Notes: generated by a model not told the origin, from the sequence alone. Shown: positions 22,356 through 35,612, counted from the stretch's first letter. The stretch: 64,000 nt of DNA from Ophiura sarsii (GCA_035610835.1 CM069446.1:68867062-68931061), one strand, 5' to 3'. Made by a program: numbers and translations.

Positions 22356-23305
22356 GTCACAACATACGGTGAATTATAGTAAGATAGGCCTACCCCGTAT
22401 TCATTAGCACTGACGAATTGACAACTAAAAAATAAGGTGATCCTGGGAGGGAGAAACCATAGCGCCCCGGTAAGGTTACGCTAATATCATTGTCAGGAAG
22501 TGTGTGTGTAGTGGGTGGGTGCGCGCGGTGGGTGGCGTTTGTGAATACGCGTATAAATAAATACGCAGGCAATGAAGCGCCTTTTCTTTCGCGTCATACG
22601 CGGTATTCCACGGCAGCACTTTTTTGAACACTAAAAAGAGGACACTTTTCGTTAAATTGTGGAAAAAGTAAGTCGGTGACCCCCATTTTTTATTTAAGAA
22701 ATAAAAAGGCCATACTTGCGCATCTTTTTAAAAAAAACCCGGCATAACATTTCAATCTAGTTTTTTTGCTATGAAGCAAAACGTGTAAAAAAAATCCGTA
22801 TTTCCCATAGACCTCTGTGTTATTTTGCTCAAAAAAAATGGTTTTAAAAATGATTCTCGTGGAAAAACGAAGTCGGTGACCCCTATTTTTTATTTTAGAA
22901 ATGAGTTGCACATCGATGGAACTTCATTTAAACGCAATCTTAGCAAAAAATTTCAATAGGTTCTTATGTGTACCAAACGCCTTAAAGATAAAGGTCTTTC
23001 ATACAAGCCTAAATTTGGACATCTGCTATGATAAGTTAAATTTAGAAAACAAATACATGTAACATGCTAACGACAATGTGCACATTCCCCCTCTATAATA
23101 CCTGATACGTGTGGGCATATTCCAGTGTTGAAATATGCCCTAACCCCACCCCTTTCCATCTTCAACACGTAGTGACTACAAAATACACACTATTCACTAA
23201 TAACATCATGCTTAAAAGTATAACTAGCAAATGAAGACACTAAAATCGCCACTTTGACAGGGATAAATGTCATTTCATCAGTGGCATAGCCTGTAGGTCC
23301 GAATT
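22356..23305. other. Unique DNA with a short direct repeat
   Basis: AAGTCGGTGACCCC plus an ATTTTTTATTT tail occurs at about 22669 and 22870. No gene signals. Confidence 0.5.
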
Positions 23306-24285
23306 CGACAACCTTGTGTCTATACAGCCGATCATCGGATGGCTAATGTGTACCAGACTATACAGCCGATCATCATAGAGGGGGTAAAATCCCTGGTCCT
23401 TATCCGACTTCAACCGATCATCGGGTGTACCAGACAATACAACCGATCGTGACTCGCGCGACACTGTTCGGTCATTCGGTTGGGATCGGAGTTGAGACCA
23501 GCGGCCGTCATCACTATAATACAGACGATATGGTGGAAAAACATCTATATAATCATCAACGATCGAGACATTAGAGCGCGGACAGGGGGAAAATAGGGGG
23601 GGGGGGGGTGAGGGAGGGAGGATGTGCCCCCCTCACAATTGGAAACAAAAATCAATTTGTGAACCGTTTTGGTGCGATCTGGTGTATACTTTTGACCAAT
23701 ATTTTATTGGAAAGCCACCACTTCATTTCCAATAATTTTTTTATTTGTTCAATGAACAATCTTTAGTATTAAAACAAAATGAGCATATCATCTCATGGGG
23801 GCCCCACTTATCCTCATGCTTATACATTTTGTGTTTGGTGTGATCATGGTGATGGGGGATGAATGTACCAATTAAAGCTGTGCGCAGCACTCCACTGCCC
23901 TCCGCGCTAGCACGGACAGGGGGGAGTATATAAGATGAGTGATATCTTATGTGGGGTCCGCAGCACAGGAGTACAAACACAAAGACTTGTAGAGATGATA
24001 CGCAAACACAGAAGTTGTTACACACACATTACTTTATTAGATGACTAGAACTAGAAGACTTTTTATGATTGGTTGGTTCCATCTTCAAGACAGACTTCAA
24101 GAGGTAACACCTGAGAGGCCCTCTACGACCCACATCTCAACAGGGTGAGCCAAGTTAATCTGACCAGGACATCTTTGATGACCTTCTTACAAGTATAGCT
24201 TTACTTACACGAAATAGCTGACCGATCATCGGCTGTATAGCTTTACACGGAATAGCTGACCGATCATCGGCTGTATAGCCTCTGC
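23306..24285. repeat. Scattered copies of a CCGATCATCGG palindromic motif
   Basis: The core CGATCATCGG or CGATCATC with flanking TATACAGC or GGCTGTATAG occurs at about 23327, 23367, 23407, 24222 and 24252 in both orientations. Between them are a dispersed-repeat copy (GATCTGGTGTATACTTTTGA, 23676), a G run (23597) and non-coding DNA. Confidence 0.65.
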
Positions 24286-25854
24286 CAATTTCAAATCTTC
24301 AAGAGGTATGTACAGGGGGGGGGGGGGTAGAAATGTAAAAAAACACATTTATATTTGTTTTCATGTTTAGATATTTCAACCACATATTTTGGACAGGGTA
24401 GTAAAAATAAAACTTTTCGCTTTGTGAAATTCTTCCACCCCCTACTTGATTGATTGATTGTGAAGAGCCAGTAATTTGAACCACTTACCACATGTGTTCT
24501 TCAAAAGGATGGTACCTTCTTATGAGGGTGGTATGTGTTTGGTTCTCTCTCCCCACATGAATGTTGTCAAAAGATGCTGATGAATTGTCTGTGCTCATCT
24601 GTCAAAGTCACTGTAAAAGAAGAGAAAGAATTGAGAGTAATTGTTATATTGATAAGCGACAAATTTGGTGGCAGAGATACTTCCTGTTGTTTTAACACTC
24701 AGGCAGGACCACCTATAAGATCGCTCTGTTATGAGTAAGAATTACTATTATTGGCAGTTATATGCAATGTGACCAAGTCAAATGAGTCAGAAGACGCAAT
24801 TACCAATTACTGTAAAACTAATTTGCTAAATCGCTAAATTAAGTTGCTGTGAAATTAAGTTGTTTTACAGTATATTGATTTTAACCTAAAACAGACAAGA
24901 GAAAATGAGGCACAAAGAGAGAATGAGGCACAAATCGTCTTACGAGTGCAATAACGTCGTAAGTAACATTTGGCAGATGAAGCATTTTGTGTTCAATTTT
25001 GTTAACTTTGGTTATTCTTTTTAACAACCTTTTAAAATTAGTTGATTAAAAAAGAAATTAATTCTAATTTATTCATCATTCATTCATTCATTCATAACTG
25101 GTTTATTAAAATTGATATCGCAGTACAAACACTGAATTGCATCAAATTTTACAAAGAAATACACACAATAAAAATACATTATAGTTATGATATAAAAGAC
25201 CATTAGATTATAAAATATTGCACATAGAATTAATACATCAACAATTGAAAAACCCTAGCCCGCACACATCAAACAGTCACGCATACTTCACTCAAACTTC
25301 AATTTAATTCTAATTTAAAGACTGGTCAAATAGCTTGTGGATAATGCACTTAGGCCTAAAAAAATGAGGTTTAATTGGCGTTACCCGACCGACCCTATTA
25401 AATACATCGCCGACATTGAATATTTTTTATTATTTTGAGGGGGAAAAAAATATTAAAAAAATAAAATAAAAATAAAATAAATATATATATATATATTCCG
25501 GAAGGTCTATACCTCTGAATTTTTATACGCTCTACCGTTTACGGTATTGAGCACTCTATTCAAATGTCGTGGTCTAACCAGAAATGGTTGTCAATAATAA
25601 TTATATATATATTTTTATAAAAATTGAAGTATTAAAGTTTTTGACTGTTTGCATTCATTTTCGGCTATTTTAAGTCCCCATCGAAATGATATATTGTTGA
25701 ACACAACAGTACTGTGCAATGTCTACACATTGCTCTAGTGTATTTAATTGCCGGGCAAAAATGTATCGTTGTGTTCAACGATGTGTTCAAAAGTAGGTGA
25801 TTTAAAAAAATTAATAAAAATTATTAAAAAAATCCTGACCGCTTACCAAAGAAG
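24286..25854. other. AT-rich unique DNA with a small MITE
   Basis: Within it, 24810-24870 is a 61-bp TA-flanked element with CTGTAAAAC and GTTTTACAG ends (TACTGTAAAA family). CATT and AT microsatellites lie near 25075 and 25485. No gene seen. Confidence 0.6.
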
Positions 25855-26200
25855 ATTGCTTAATAAGCAATCAACAAGCAATCAACAAGCAATCACAAGC
25901 AATCACAAGCAATTGGCTAACAATCATAATCTTTTAAGCCATCCTGTTAAAAATCATTGTTGTTTAAGAAATCCTGTTAGCAATCATTGCTTTATAAGGA
26001 ATCCTGTTAACAATCATACAGCAAATTAATAATCATGTGAACAATCCTACAAAATTAAGGCATCATTTTAGCAATCACCTTTACTGCAAGCAATCACACT
26101 ATAAGCAATCACACTAGTCATCACTTTACCTAAACAATCCTGGTAATAAGCAATCAACTCAACTCTGAGCTAGTAATCCTCCACCATAAGCAATCTTACC
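25855..26200 (+). repeat. Degenerate AAGCAATCA short-motif repeat
   Basis: CAAGCAATCA and ACAATCA-type motifs recur about every 9-30 bp, tight at 25862-25915 and looser afterwards, often with AATCCTGTTA. Confidence 0.7.
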
Positions 26201-26499
26201 AGGACTTTACCTTTAACCTTAAAGATCACATGATCATCACCAACTGACAATTAAAATTTGCTGTTTTCTGGCTAGCTGCATGTGTAGTGCAGTTATGGTG
26301 TGGAGCAGTGGATATTTTTTTATTTCTTTATGTCATTGAATACTGTCCGCACAAATTCAGAAACACTTTTTTTAAGCCCACGTGGGAGGGGAGGGGGGTT
26401 AAAGTTAACATACAAAAGGTTCCCATTCTACCTACATCTTGCACCTAATTTTTGGTTCAAATTCAACTTCAACTTAGCAAAAACTTAACAGCCTATTTT

Positions 26500-27445
26500 A
26501 CAACTTGACCTGAGATGACATTTGACCTTTTTGGTATGTGACCTCTGACCTGACCTCATTAAAATATGAAGGTTTCCATGTTACACCTATAACCTAAAGA
26601 ATACTTAACTCTAGAATTTGCACTGGCCCCAAATCCAAAATTTGACACGATTTGTTATTGTGACATTCCACATTCAAATTAAAATGCAACACAAGCCTGT
26701 ATGCATGAAACTGTGCCGCGTTGTGCTGTGCCATGCATTTTGTGGTGTGTTTTTTTTTGGGGGGGGGGGGGGGGGGGGAGCTGCACCGGGTTTGCAAATA
26801 TTCAGCAATGCTAATAGTAATAGATGCGCGCCGTCAAAAATAGACGTATTAAACGTTGCATGATAATGAGACACAATTACGCCATACACATTGACAGCCA
26901 AATTGAACAAAAAAATGCCAAATACCCCCAGATCGCAATGACCAAGCAAAGGTGATTTTTAGTGCTCGGCCTGAAATGACCTTTAACCTTGGTATGTGTC
27001 CTTTGACCTCATTAAAATATTCCAATTGGAATTCTAATTTTTCAAATGAGACCCATGTTCAGCCTATGACCTAAGATGACCTTTGACCTTGGTGTGTGAC
27101 ATTTGAACACATTTGATAACTTGACCTGAGATGACCCGAGTTAGGTGCGGTATTGTAACTTTTGTGTATTCACCTGACACATGATGCATTGAGTGTGGTA
27201 GTTTTTTAAAGAACGACGCATAACAATCCCGCACCTTACAATCCCGCACCTTAATGGATGACCCGTGACCTTCGTATGTCACCTTTGACTTTAATAACAT
27301 ATGACATTTCCCAAATATCATTTTTAAAACCCACGTTTGGTTCTAATTGAAATTCAACTAAACAAAAACTTTACATAACAGCCTATTTTGCAATTTGACC
27401 CGAGATGACCTTTGAACTTGGTTTGTGATCGATGACCTCATTAAA
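26500..27445 (+). repeat. Degenerate repeat built on TGACCTTTGACCT
   Basis: Blocks such as GATGACCTTTGACCTTGGT and GACCTCATTAAAATATG recur at about 26505, 26970, 27070, 27260 and 27400. Each contains TGACCT half-sites one base apart, the DR1 arrangement used by RXR/HNF4-type nuclear receptors. The repetition is directly visible; any regulatory role is inference. Poly-G lies at 26758-26779. Confidence 0.7.
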
Positions 27446-27464
27446 ATATGACGGTTTCAATGTT

Positions 27465-28258
27465 ACACCTATAACCGAAGTTTGGTTCCAATTGGATTTC
27501 AAATGAGACAAAAAGTTCCCTTGGTACCATACGTTCAGGCTTATTTAGCATGAATTTAAACATAAATAACTTTCAGGCTAATACATTACGATTCAGGCTT
27601 ATTTAACATGAATTTAAACAGAAATAATTTTCAGGCTAATAAAATTAACCAGAATATAAATTCTGGTTAAATAAGCATGAATCATACCATGAAGCCAATT
27701 TCAGGCTAACCCTTACCAAAGATGAATACAAGTTTTGTATTCATTTTGTATTCAAGTTCTATTCCTGGGGTAAATTTGATGAAATAAGTGGGTCGAATAT
27801 ATTCATCTTGAGGAATATAAAAAATGAGTATGGCGAATACAACATAGATGTATTCCTGAGAAGAATACAACATAGGATGTATTCGTGATACCTATAGCAT
27901 GGTTGAGGAATTCAAGTTTGTAATCCTGAAACGGTTTGTATGCTTTGAGGAATACATCTTGGACTTATACTTTTTTTAGACAATATAATGCATATCTTAC
28001 ATCGAATACATCTTTACTTAGATTTTTTCCAGACATATCTGAGGAATACATCTTGGACTTACACCTATAACCGAAGTTTGGTTCCAATTGGATTTCAAAT
28101 GAGACAAAAAGTTCCCTTGGTACTATACGTTCAGGCTTATTTAGCATGAATTTAAACAGAAATAACTTTCAGGCTAATACATTAAGATTCAGTCTTATTT
28201 AGCATGAATTTAAACAGATATAATGTTCAGGCTTATAAATTAACCAGAATATAAATTG
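27465..28258 (+). repeat. Duplicated ~195-bp segment flanking an AAGAATACA-rich spacer
   Basis: The segment from ACACCTATAACCGAAGTTTG to TTAACCAGAATATAAATT occurs at about 27464-27662 and 28058-28257 with few changes. Each copy holds two internal repeats with GCATGAATTTAAACA. The spacer contains repeated GAGGAATACATCTTGGACTT (27954 and 28040). Confidence 0.85.
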
Positions 28259-28514
28259 TATGTGGGACACATGGTTTGGTCAATGTACTTTAATTGTGCT
28301 ATGGGGCACATTCTCAATTTCATGATGGGGCATGTTGGCCCATTATGGGGATTTACAAGATTTTGTATAATTACAAAATCTTAATTCACCTCCTAGCCTA
28401 TTTATAAAAATTGCTATCTGGAATGGAGTATAGCACTTAAATTAGAAGATAATCAATGACAAAACAGTTGCATTATCATTCAAGATGCAAACCTAGCAAA
28501 ACACAACGATTACA

Positions 28515-28711
28515 AATACCAAGCGTAAATTTTCGCGCGTGTAAATTTTGGCACTTCACACATTTTGCTTGTTTTTATTTTCCCGATTTTAAGCTTCCGT
28601 ACATAGACCTACATACAAAATGAATATTTTCACGAGTTTTTATTTTGGTGCTTATGATTTTAGCGCTAAAAGCGCGAAAATAAATGTAGCGCAAAAATAT
28701 CCACTTTTACA
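28515..28711. mobile_element. Decayed TACTGTAAAA-family MITE
   Basis: The right end CCACTTTTACAGTA with internal TGTAGCGCAAAAATAT mirrors a left part GTAAATTTTCGCGCG. It resembles the elements at 34098 and 41990. The left terminal bases are degraded. Confidence 0.6.
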
Positions 28712-29419
28712 GTACATGATGTACCTATCTCTTGTATATTATATTGTACGTCATATTTAATGTGATGATTTGGGGTTTTTTGCCACAGCTCAAAAACAAA
28801 AACAAAAGAATTCTATTTGATTGAATATTGAATAAAATAACTTACCAATTGTACGATGGAGGCACATCCAATCCTACAGTTATGAGTTTGGATCCACAAG
28901 CAAAATCATTTATGTCCAACAATGTGCAAGTTCATATGGTGAATTGTTGACTTGAACAAGTAGCAATACTGATTATGTATTTGAATGCGGGCTGTGGATC
29001 ACGGGGTAAAAAGTTGAATTTGTTGCTGGCATTGAGATATTTTTATCACAAATCAAACACATTTGAAATGTGTAGGTCAATCTTGTTTAGTAAGCAACAC
29101 AGGGAACCATAATATTGCACAGAGTGAAAAAAAGTCAGTCGATGTAAGGGCCGGTACATAGTCCATCATTTTGATGAATAATATTTGCTATACTAAATAT
29201 AAACATGTGTGACGTGTTAAGTAATAACAAACATAAAACTGTATTAAAGGGAAAAGATATATTTTGTGAGATATTCTTATTCTGTGGTGTTGCTTAATTA
29301 ATAGTGTAAGTTCATTAGGAATTAAGGAAATGCTGGTGATCAAACTGAATGAGTATAGTATTTACCTTAGGGATATTTTTGTGAACAGATATCATCCCAA
29401 GGGTGTTTGGCTTCCATAG
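28712..29419. other. Unique AT-rich DNA
   Basis: A minus-strand splice donor-like CTTAC at 28841 follows a short open stretch, but every frame from the nearest acceptor closes before it. I see no supported gene. Confidence 0.45.
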
Positions 29420-29995
29420 TTAGATTGTGAAATGGCCCCTGGTTTTATTTACAATTTGCAATGGAAAATGGGGCAGGGCCTGTTTGGCTCCCATAGATTA
29501 GATTGTGAAATGGCCCCTGGTTTAATTCCAGTTTGCAATGGGAAAATGGGGCAGGGGCTGTTTGGCTCACACAGATTATATTGTAAAATGGCCCTGGTTT
29601 AATTACAATTTGCAATGGAAAATGGGACACGGGGCTGTTTGGCTCCCATAGATTAGATTGAGAAATGTCCCCTGGTTTAATTACAATTTACAATGGAAAA
29701 TGGGACAAGGCTGTTTAGCTACCATAGATAAGATTGTGCAATGGCCCCTGGTTTAATCACAATTTGCAATGGAAAATGGGGCAGGGGCTGTTTGGCTCCC
29801 ATACATTAGATTGTGAAATGGCCCTGGTTTAATTACAATTTGCAATGGAAATGGGGCAGGGGCTGTTTGGCTCCCATAGATTAGATTGTGAAATGACCCT
29901 GGTTTAATTACAATTTGCAATGGAAAATGGGGCAGGGGCTGTTTGGCTCCCATAGATTAGATTGTGAAATGACCCTTGGTTTAATTCCAGTTTAC
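29420..29995 (+). repeat. 77-bp tandem array, block 1 (~7 copies)
   Basis: The unit includes TTAGATTGTGAAATGGCCCC, TTTAATTACAATTTGCAATG and GGGGCAGGGGCTGTTTGGCT. Copies vary by point changes and small indels. 77 is not a multiple of 3, so the short open frames across it are artefacts. Confidence 0.95.
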
Positions 29996-30283
29996 TATAC
30001 ATTTTGTACCTGTGAAGTGAGCCACTTATTCACACATTTGTTGTTGAAATTGGCCCTTTAGTTACAAATTTCTTTTAATCTTGTATCAAACATTTTGCTC
30101 ATCAGCCTGCCATCATCATGGTGCCATCGGGCACAAGACTGAATAAAATATATTTTAGCGACTAAATATCTGATATTACCCACAGTTCTTATTGTTGCAT
30201 TGAACATTTTAAATTCATATTGTCATTAAAGTTGTTATTGAGCATTAAATGTGAATATTTCTTGACCTCAAGACTTTGTGTGG
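29996..30283. other. Unique spacer within the 77-bp array
   Basis: The spacer is 288 bp of AT-rich non-repeat DNA separating the two array blocks. No TIR or duplication is evident at its edges. Confidence 0.7.
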
Positions 30284-31557
30284 GCATTGGGGCAGGGGCT
30301 GATTGGCTCCCATAGATTAGATTGTGAAATGGCCCCTGGTTTTATTTACAATTTGCAATGGAAAATGGGGCAGGGCCTGTTTGGCTCCCATAGATTAGAT
30401 TGTGAAATGGCCCCTGGTTTAATTTCAGTTTGCAATGGAAAATGGGGCAGGGGCTGTTTGGCTCCCATATATTAGATTGTGAAATGGCCCCTGGTTTAAT
30501 TCCAGTTTGCAATGGAAAATGGGGCAGGGGCTGTTTGGCTCACACGTATTATATTGTAAAAATGGCCCTGGTTTAATTACAATTTGCAATGGAAAATGGG
30601 GCAGGGGCTGTTGCTCACACAGATTATATTGTAAAATGGAAAATGGGGCACGGGGCTGTTTGGCTCTCATAGTTATATTGTGAAGTGACCCCTGGTTTAA
30701 TTACAATTTGCAATGGAAAATGGGGCAGGGGCTGTATGGCTCCCATAGATTAGATTGTGAAATGGCCCCTGGTTAAATTACAATTTACAATGGAAAATGG
30801 GATAGGGCTGTTTAGCTACCATAGATAAGATTGTGCAGTGGCCCCTGGTTTAATCATAATTTGCAATGGAAAATGGGGCAGGGGCTGTTTGGCTCCCATA
30901 CATTAGATTGTGAAATGACCCCTGGTTTAATTACAATTTTCAATGGAAAATGGGGCAAGGGCTGTTTGGCTCCTATAGATTAGATTGTGAAATGACCCCT
31001 GGTTTAATTACAATTTGCAATGGAAAATGGGGCAAGGGCTGTTTGGCTCCCATACATTAGATTGTGAAATGACCCCTGGTTTAATTACACTTTGCAATGG
31101 AAATGGGGCAGGGGCTGTTTGGCTCCCATGTATTAGATTGTGAAATGACCCCTGGTTTAATTACAATTTGCAATGGAAAATGGGGCAAGGGCTGTTTGGC
31201 TCCCATAGATTAGATTGTGAAATGGCCCCTGGTTAAATCATAATTTGCAATGGATGGGACAGGGGCTGTTTGGCTCCCATCGATTAGATTGTGAAATTAC
31301 CCCTGGTTTAATTACAATTTGCAATGGAAAATGGGGCAAGGGCTATTTGGCTCCCATAGATTAGATTGTGAAATGGCCCCTGGTTTAATTCCAGTTTGCA
31401 ATGGAAAATGGGGCAGGGGCTGTTTGGCTCACAAAGATTATATTGTAAAATGGCCCTGGTTTAATTACAATTTGCAATGGAAAATGGGGCAGAGGCTGTA
31501 TGGCTCCCATAGATTAGGTTGTGAAATGGCCCCTGGTTTAATTACAATTTACAATGG
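30284..31557 (+). repeat. 77-bp tandem array, block 2 (~16 copies)
   Basis: The unit is the same as block 1. It starts mid-unit (GGGGCAGGGGCTGATTGGCT) and stops mid-unit at about 31557 in TTACAATTTACAATGG, so both edges are breaks in phase rather than whole-unit ends. Confidence 0.95.
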
Positions 31558-31810
31558 TGGTATGCCCGCGCATTTGAAGGGGGTGTCCATTATAAACCAT
31601 ACACTAAACCAAACCAGTCATCTGTAACAACGGCAATCAATGCAACCATAGATAATGAAGGTATGGATGGCGAAGTGAGTACTTTCTATTAAAACTATGC
31701 TCGTCTTGGATTAAATATGCGCAACACAAAATCCTGTGTAGTCCTTTGCACTGTCGTGATACAACTTCTCACAATTCATAAATAAAACGTCACTCTCGTT
31801 CTTGTATGCG

Positions 31811-32023
31811 TTAACCCCCTGAACTACCGGCCGATTGGTTAAAAAGATGGATACATCATTTATTGCACCAATGAGAGACATTGTTAGAATAATTGTATCC
31901 CTAATAAAGATGGGAGTGAAACATTTTACAAGCTGTAATTGAATTGGCTATTCATATGAGTACATCTTGTAATAAACCAATCAGAACCACTGTAAGATAC
32001 ACAGGTAGACCACAGGGGGTTAA
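31811..32023. mobile_element. TTAA-flanked piggyBac-like MITE
   Basis: TTAACCCCCTGAACTACC at the left and GGTAGACCACAGGGGGTTAA at the right form imperfect inverted ends with TTAA target duplications, the piggyBac signature (TTAA followed by CCC). It is about 205 bp inside, with no coding capacity. A second member is the outer layer at 36891-38915. Confidence 0.8.
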
Positions 32024-33044
32024 GTATTGATTTGAAAAGACGTGCTTGTTGTCCATCGAACTCATGGGTTCGAGTTATTAAAAACTGGGTAAAGTAGATG
32101 TTGAAAAAATTCACAGCGCGTGTCACATCAATTGCATCAGTGAATGTGCGTATTAATTTAATATATTTAGGATATTAGAAATATTTGAACTTTCACCTTG
32201 GCTTCTTTTCTCAAGTTTTTGTTATATATGTATACAGTACCCACATTTATTACCGGGCTTTTCAAACATGCCAGTTATGCAGGTGTGGGCGAGACGCACA
32301 TAGTATCAGCTCTACACAACATTTCAATGGGATTTCAATAGACATGTTTGTCCCTGTAACCAAGGTCAATGCATGTTCCCCCATGCATGGCATTGAACCG
32401 GGCCAGAGACCCTATAACTATGGGACAAGTATCTCGGAGGCAAAGTCCCCCGTTTACTATGCTTAAATTGACTAATGATGATCTTAAAGGGGCCGCACTA
32501 TCATGGTCGTAACAAACCAGACGACCTAAGACACGGTGGATTTTATCGGCTCAAAACATGATTTGTGACACAGAAATAGTACATCAATGGTAAAAAAAGC
32601 TGATTGTGATTTAGAGTAAAACTTATTTGCTTTGATGATAGCAGAATTTAGTTCTTATATGACACGAAACATTCAGAATTGGTTATTTGAAATTAATTTT
32701 TACGTGGAACAAAATACGAATTTTAAATTGTGGATGGCTTCGTCTGACAGTGACAGAGGAGGGACTTGGCGTTTTTTGCATTTCATGAATATTGTAATCA
32801 GGATGCTGGATCGGGACGATCACGTCGTGTGAGGTCATGAATAGTCATGAATGAATATTCATTTACAACGATGATTCACAGTTTACGCTTAACTTCCAAA
32901 TGATGAACTTATAGAGGGCGCTATACTGTGAAACAAAATCTCAACAATGGGCAGATAGGGTGTTACGTAGGCCTGACCGGGCACCAAACATTGTTGATAA
33001 ACAAAAGGTTATGGTCTATACAGAGAAGTAAGAGAGAAATTACC
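32024..33044. other. Unique DNA, no gene seen
   Basis: Open frames of 66-93 codons here have no recognisable domain or splice context. No tandem structure. Confidence 0.5.
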
Positions 33045-33766
33045 TTAAGGTGGGTGTGATTTTCATGATTTTGGAGGTAAAACGTTTTTTGGCACTTTTT
33101 GGTCTATAATTCAAAAAAATAAATAAGATATTAAAAAAAATTAAAAAAAATTCCTAGGGAATTTTAGTAGGATTGTAATAAAACTAGTATGACAAAATCT
33201 GACAAAATATATTTTGAGTTGTCTTTGCAGAACCTAAAATGGGTCAAAAACCGTGTTTTTTTATAATTTTTTCCAAAATAGTCAATTTCATGATCATGGT
33301 TGGATTAATTGAACCCTTTCGTTCAAGAAACTGTATACTTTTATAAAGAATAAATGAATAGATGAGGTGACCTATGATGTCATGTATTTACAAATGGGAC
33401 ACCCTCTGTTGTTTCCCTCCAGGCAGAATATACAGTAAATTTAATGAAGACAACATGAAATTTCTTTAATGAATTGTAAAACTCATTTAGTTTTAGTTTT
33501 TTTTGTGAAATGCGATAGCTTATAGCATTCCTAAGCAAGTTTAAAGACAGTTTTGATAACAATTTGCTCTGACACCACAATCTAGTTAGAAAACCTGATC
33601 TGGCCTATGTAAACCATGCAGATGTAAACTATAGGAACTCTTGCCCTGTGTGTTTTGTCTCAAACCAACAGAGGGCGTCCTAAATGTCAACAAATGTCAC
33701 CTCATCTATAATGAAGAAGTTACAGCAGTTTTACGGAGGCTGTACCTGAGAGTCCACACCCCTTAA
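33045..33766. mobile_element. TTAA-flanked ~714-bp MITE
   Basis: TTAAGGTGGGTGTGA at the left and GTCCACACCCCTTAA at the right are imperfect inverted ends with TTAA on both sides. The internal CCTAAAATGGGTCAAAAA block and the TACGGAGGCTGTACCTGAG end are shared with a truncated copy at 62430-62755. Its size matches the palindrome at 37256-37971. Confidence 0.7.
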
Positions 33767-33811
33767 AACGCCTGATAATTTTGAGTTCTCTATACAGGGA
33801 AAACCAGGATA

Positions 33812-34033
33812 CTGTTAAACACTATAATTTTGTGGGTACTTTATTTTGCGAATTTAAAATAACTGCTATTTCAGCTGGCATTTAATTTCGGGAATCTGGA
33901 AATTTGACTGTTACTTTCAATACAAAATTATCAGTTTCGCGGATATTTCATTTTGCGAATCCACATCCCTTGCGAAATCTGTGAAATTAAATCCCTGAAA
34001 TCAAATCCCTTGTGAAATTAAATGATTTTACAG
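33812..34033. mobile_element. TACTGTAAAA-family MITE
   Basis: The left TACTGTTAAACACTATAATT and right AATGATTTTACAGTA are imperfect inverted ends flanked by TA, with internal TTTTGCGAA motifs typical of the family. Confidence 0.65.
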
Positions 34034-34097
34034 TAACAATGTCTGAAAATGTACAAGATGGCCTGAAATCTATACCGTATGTAGTAAAATGTGGGTA

Positions 34098-34274
34098 CTG
34101 TAAAAGCCAATATTTTTGTATAAAGATATTTTCGTGCATTTTGATATCATAGACGTTTTGCGAAATGTTTTTATGACCTTCTTGATGCACTGCATGAATG
34201 TTGAAAACAATATTTTTGTGTGTTATAATTTCTGGGAAAAAATAAAACCACCGCGAATATTTCAGCTTTTACAG
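34098..34274. mobile_element. TACTGTAAAA-family MITE, 177 bp
   Basis: CTGTAAAAGC at the left is exactly mirrored by GCTTTTACAG at the right, with TA duplications. The inside includes GATATTTTCGTGC and CCGCGAATATT. Confidence 0.8.
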
Positions 34275-34390
34275 TATACATGTATGAGCCATATTATTTT
34301 TTTATTGTAAAAGTATGTATGAGCCATATTATTTTTATATTGTATTGTTTTTGTGAGTGATTCTTTTTTTCAAGTGCTGTTTTCTAAATG

Positions 34391-34545
34391 TCACATTAAA
34401 ACATATACCTCTTGTATTGGGGTCTTTAATCCAATGTCTGATTTTAACATCGTTGAAACATGCAAAAATCCAGCTTTAAATTGATACCTCATAATTGACA
34501 ATTGAACTAACATAGTAACCATAAATAGTGATAAATAACACTTAA
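34391..34545 (-). mobile_element. Partial copy of the 50586 MITE family
   Basis: It shares ATTGGGGTCTTTAATCCAAT, the GTCTGATTTTAA block and GAAACATGCAAAAATC with the reverse complement of 50700-50800. Neither end is complete. Confidence 0.65.
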
Positions 34546-35612
34546 AAAATTGAGGTTTTAGAACGTTTTCCTGAATATGAGTTTGGTAACCCACGTTACG
34601 ACATTTTGATGGCTTATTGTGGAGTGGGAGTTATGAATTTATCTAATTGTTTGCTATTTTTTTAAATAGGGCCTATTAACTAGTACATGATTAAATTATA
34701 AGTGGCATCAATTGAAACCAAATCAATTGGGAAATATTTTCAAAAAAGTGTTGCTCCGGTAACACATGTTACCATTTTGAAAGTAAGAAAAATAAATTTT
34801 GTTCATAGTCAACAATAGCCAAATGTTGTAACATTTTTTTTCCTGAGCATTTGCATGGTCTTTGAACAACGGGTAGGTAAAAATAAATCTTTTGGAGCAA
34901 TTTTCAGTTTTTGTTCCGTCACATAATTTTCATGGAATCGCCCCTAATATCGATGATGGGGTATGTGTATAAGCAGTCCATGTCAAGTTGAGTTTATGTA
35001 CATGTAATGATGTAATTAATATGATATTCGTGTTTAGGCAACACACACACAAATACCTAATTGTCAACCACCTTTTTTATTTTCAATTGCTTTTGTTTTG
35101 TTATGGAAATTCAGATTTGGTTTTGAAATTTTAAAATGTTTGAATTTTTTGTTTACATCAAAAATTGTTGCAAATTTTATCAATACCAATCAATCCTACT
35201 TGAGAGGTCTGTTTTCCCGTATAACAGTGGTTTATTTTCGTAGCCTGCCCTTAATATAACTGTATGTAAATAATTGTTAACAACAATGTGTAAACAGTTA
35301 TCTGGTAGACAGTTATCTGGTGATCTTATCATTGAAATTCAAAATTCAGTTAATATTTACTTGCACTGTATCTACAAATATGGACTATGCACTGATCCTA
35401 AAATGTTGTTCTCTGTTTTTCTTTCATTATAAAAATGAATAATGAACCCCAAAAATTGTATCATGATTTTTTTCTCTCCAAATGTTGCCTTTTGAAGTTA
35501 ACATATTTTGAAACTGTTCTTTACTCTCCTAAACTATTTTAAACCAAGAACAAAGTGATTTTCAATATACACATCATAATCTTACTAGGCACCTTTTCTA
35601 GGCACTCTAACC
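34546..35612. other. AT-rich unique DNA
   Basis: No open frame, tandem array or TIR pair noticed. Confidence 0.5.

Noticed and set aside
28846..29013. Minus-strand exon between an acceptor near 29013 and a donor at 28841
   Set aside because: Every frame contains a stop before the donor, so it cannot be an internal coding exon.
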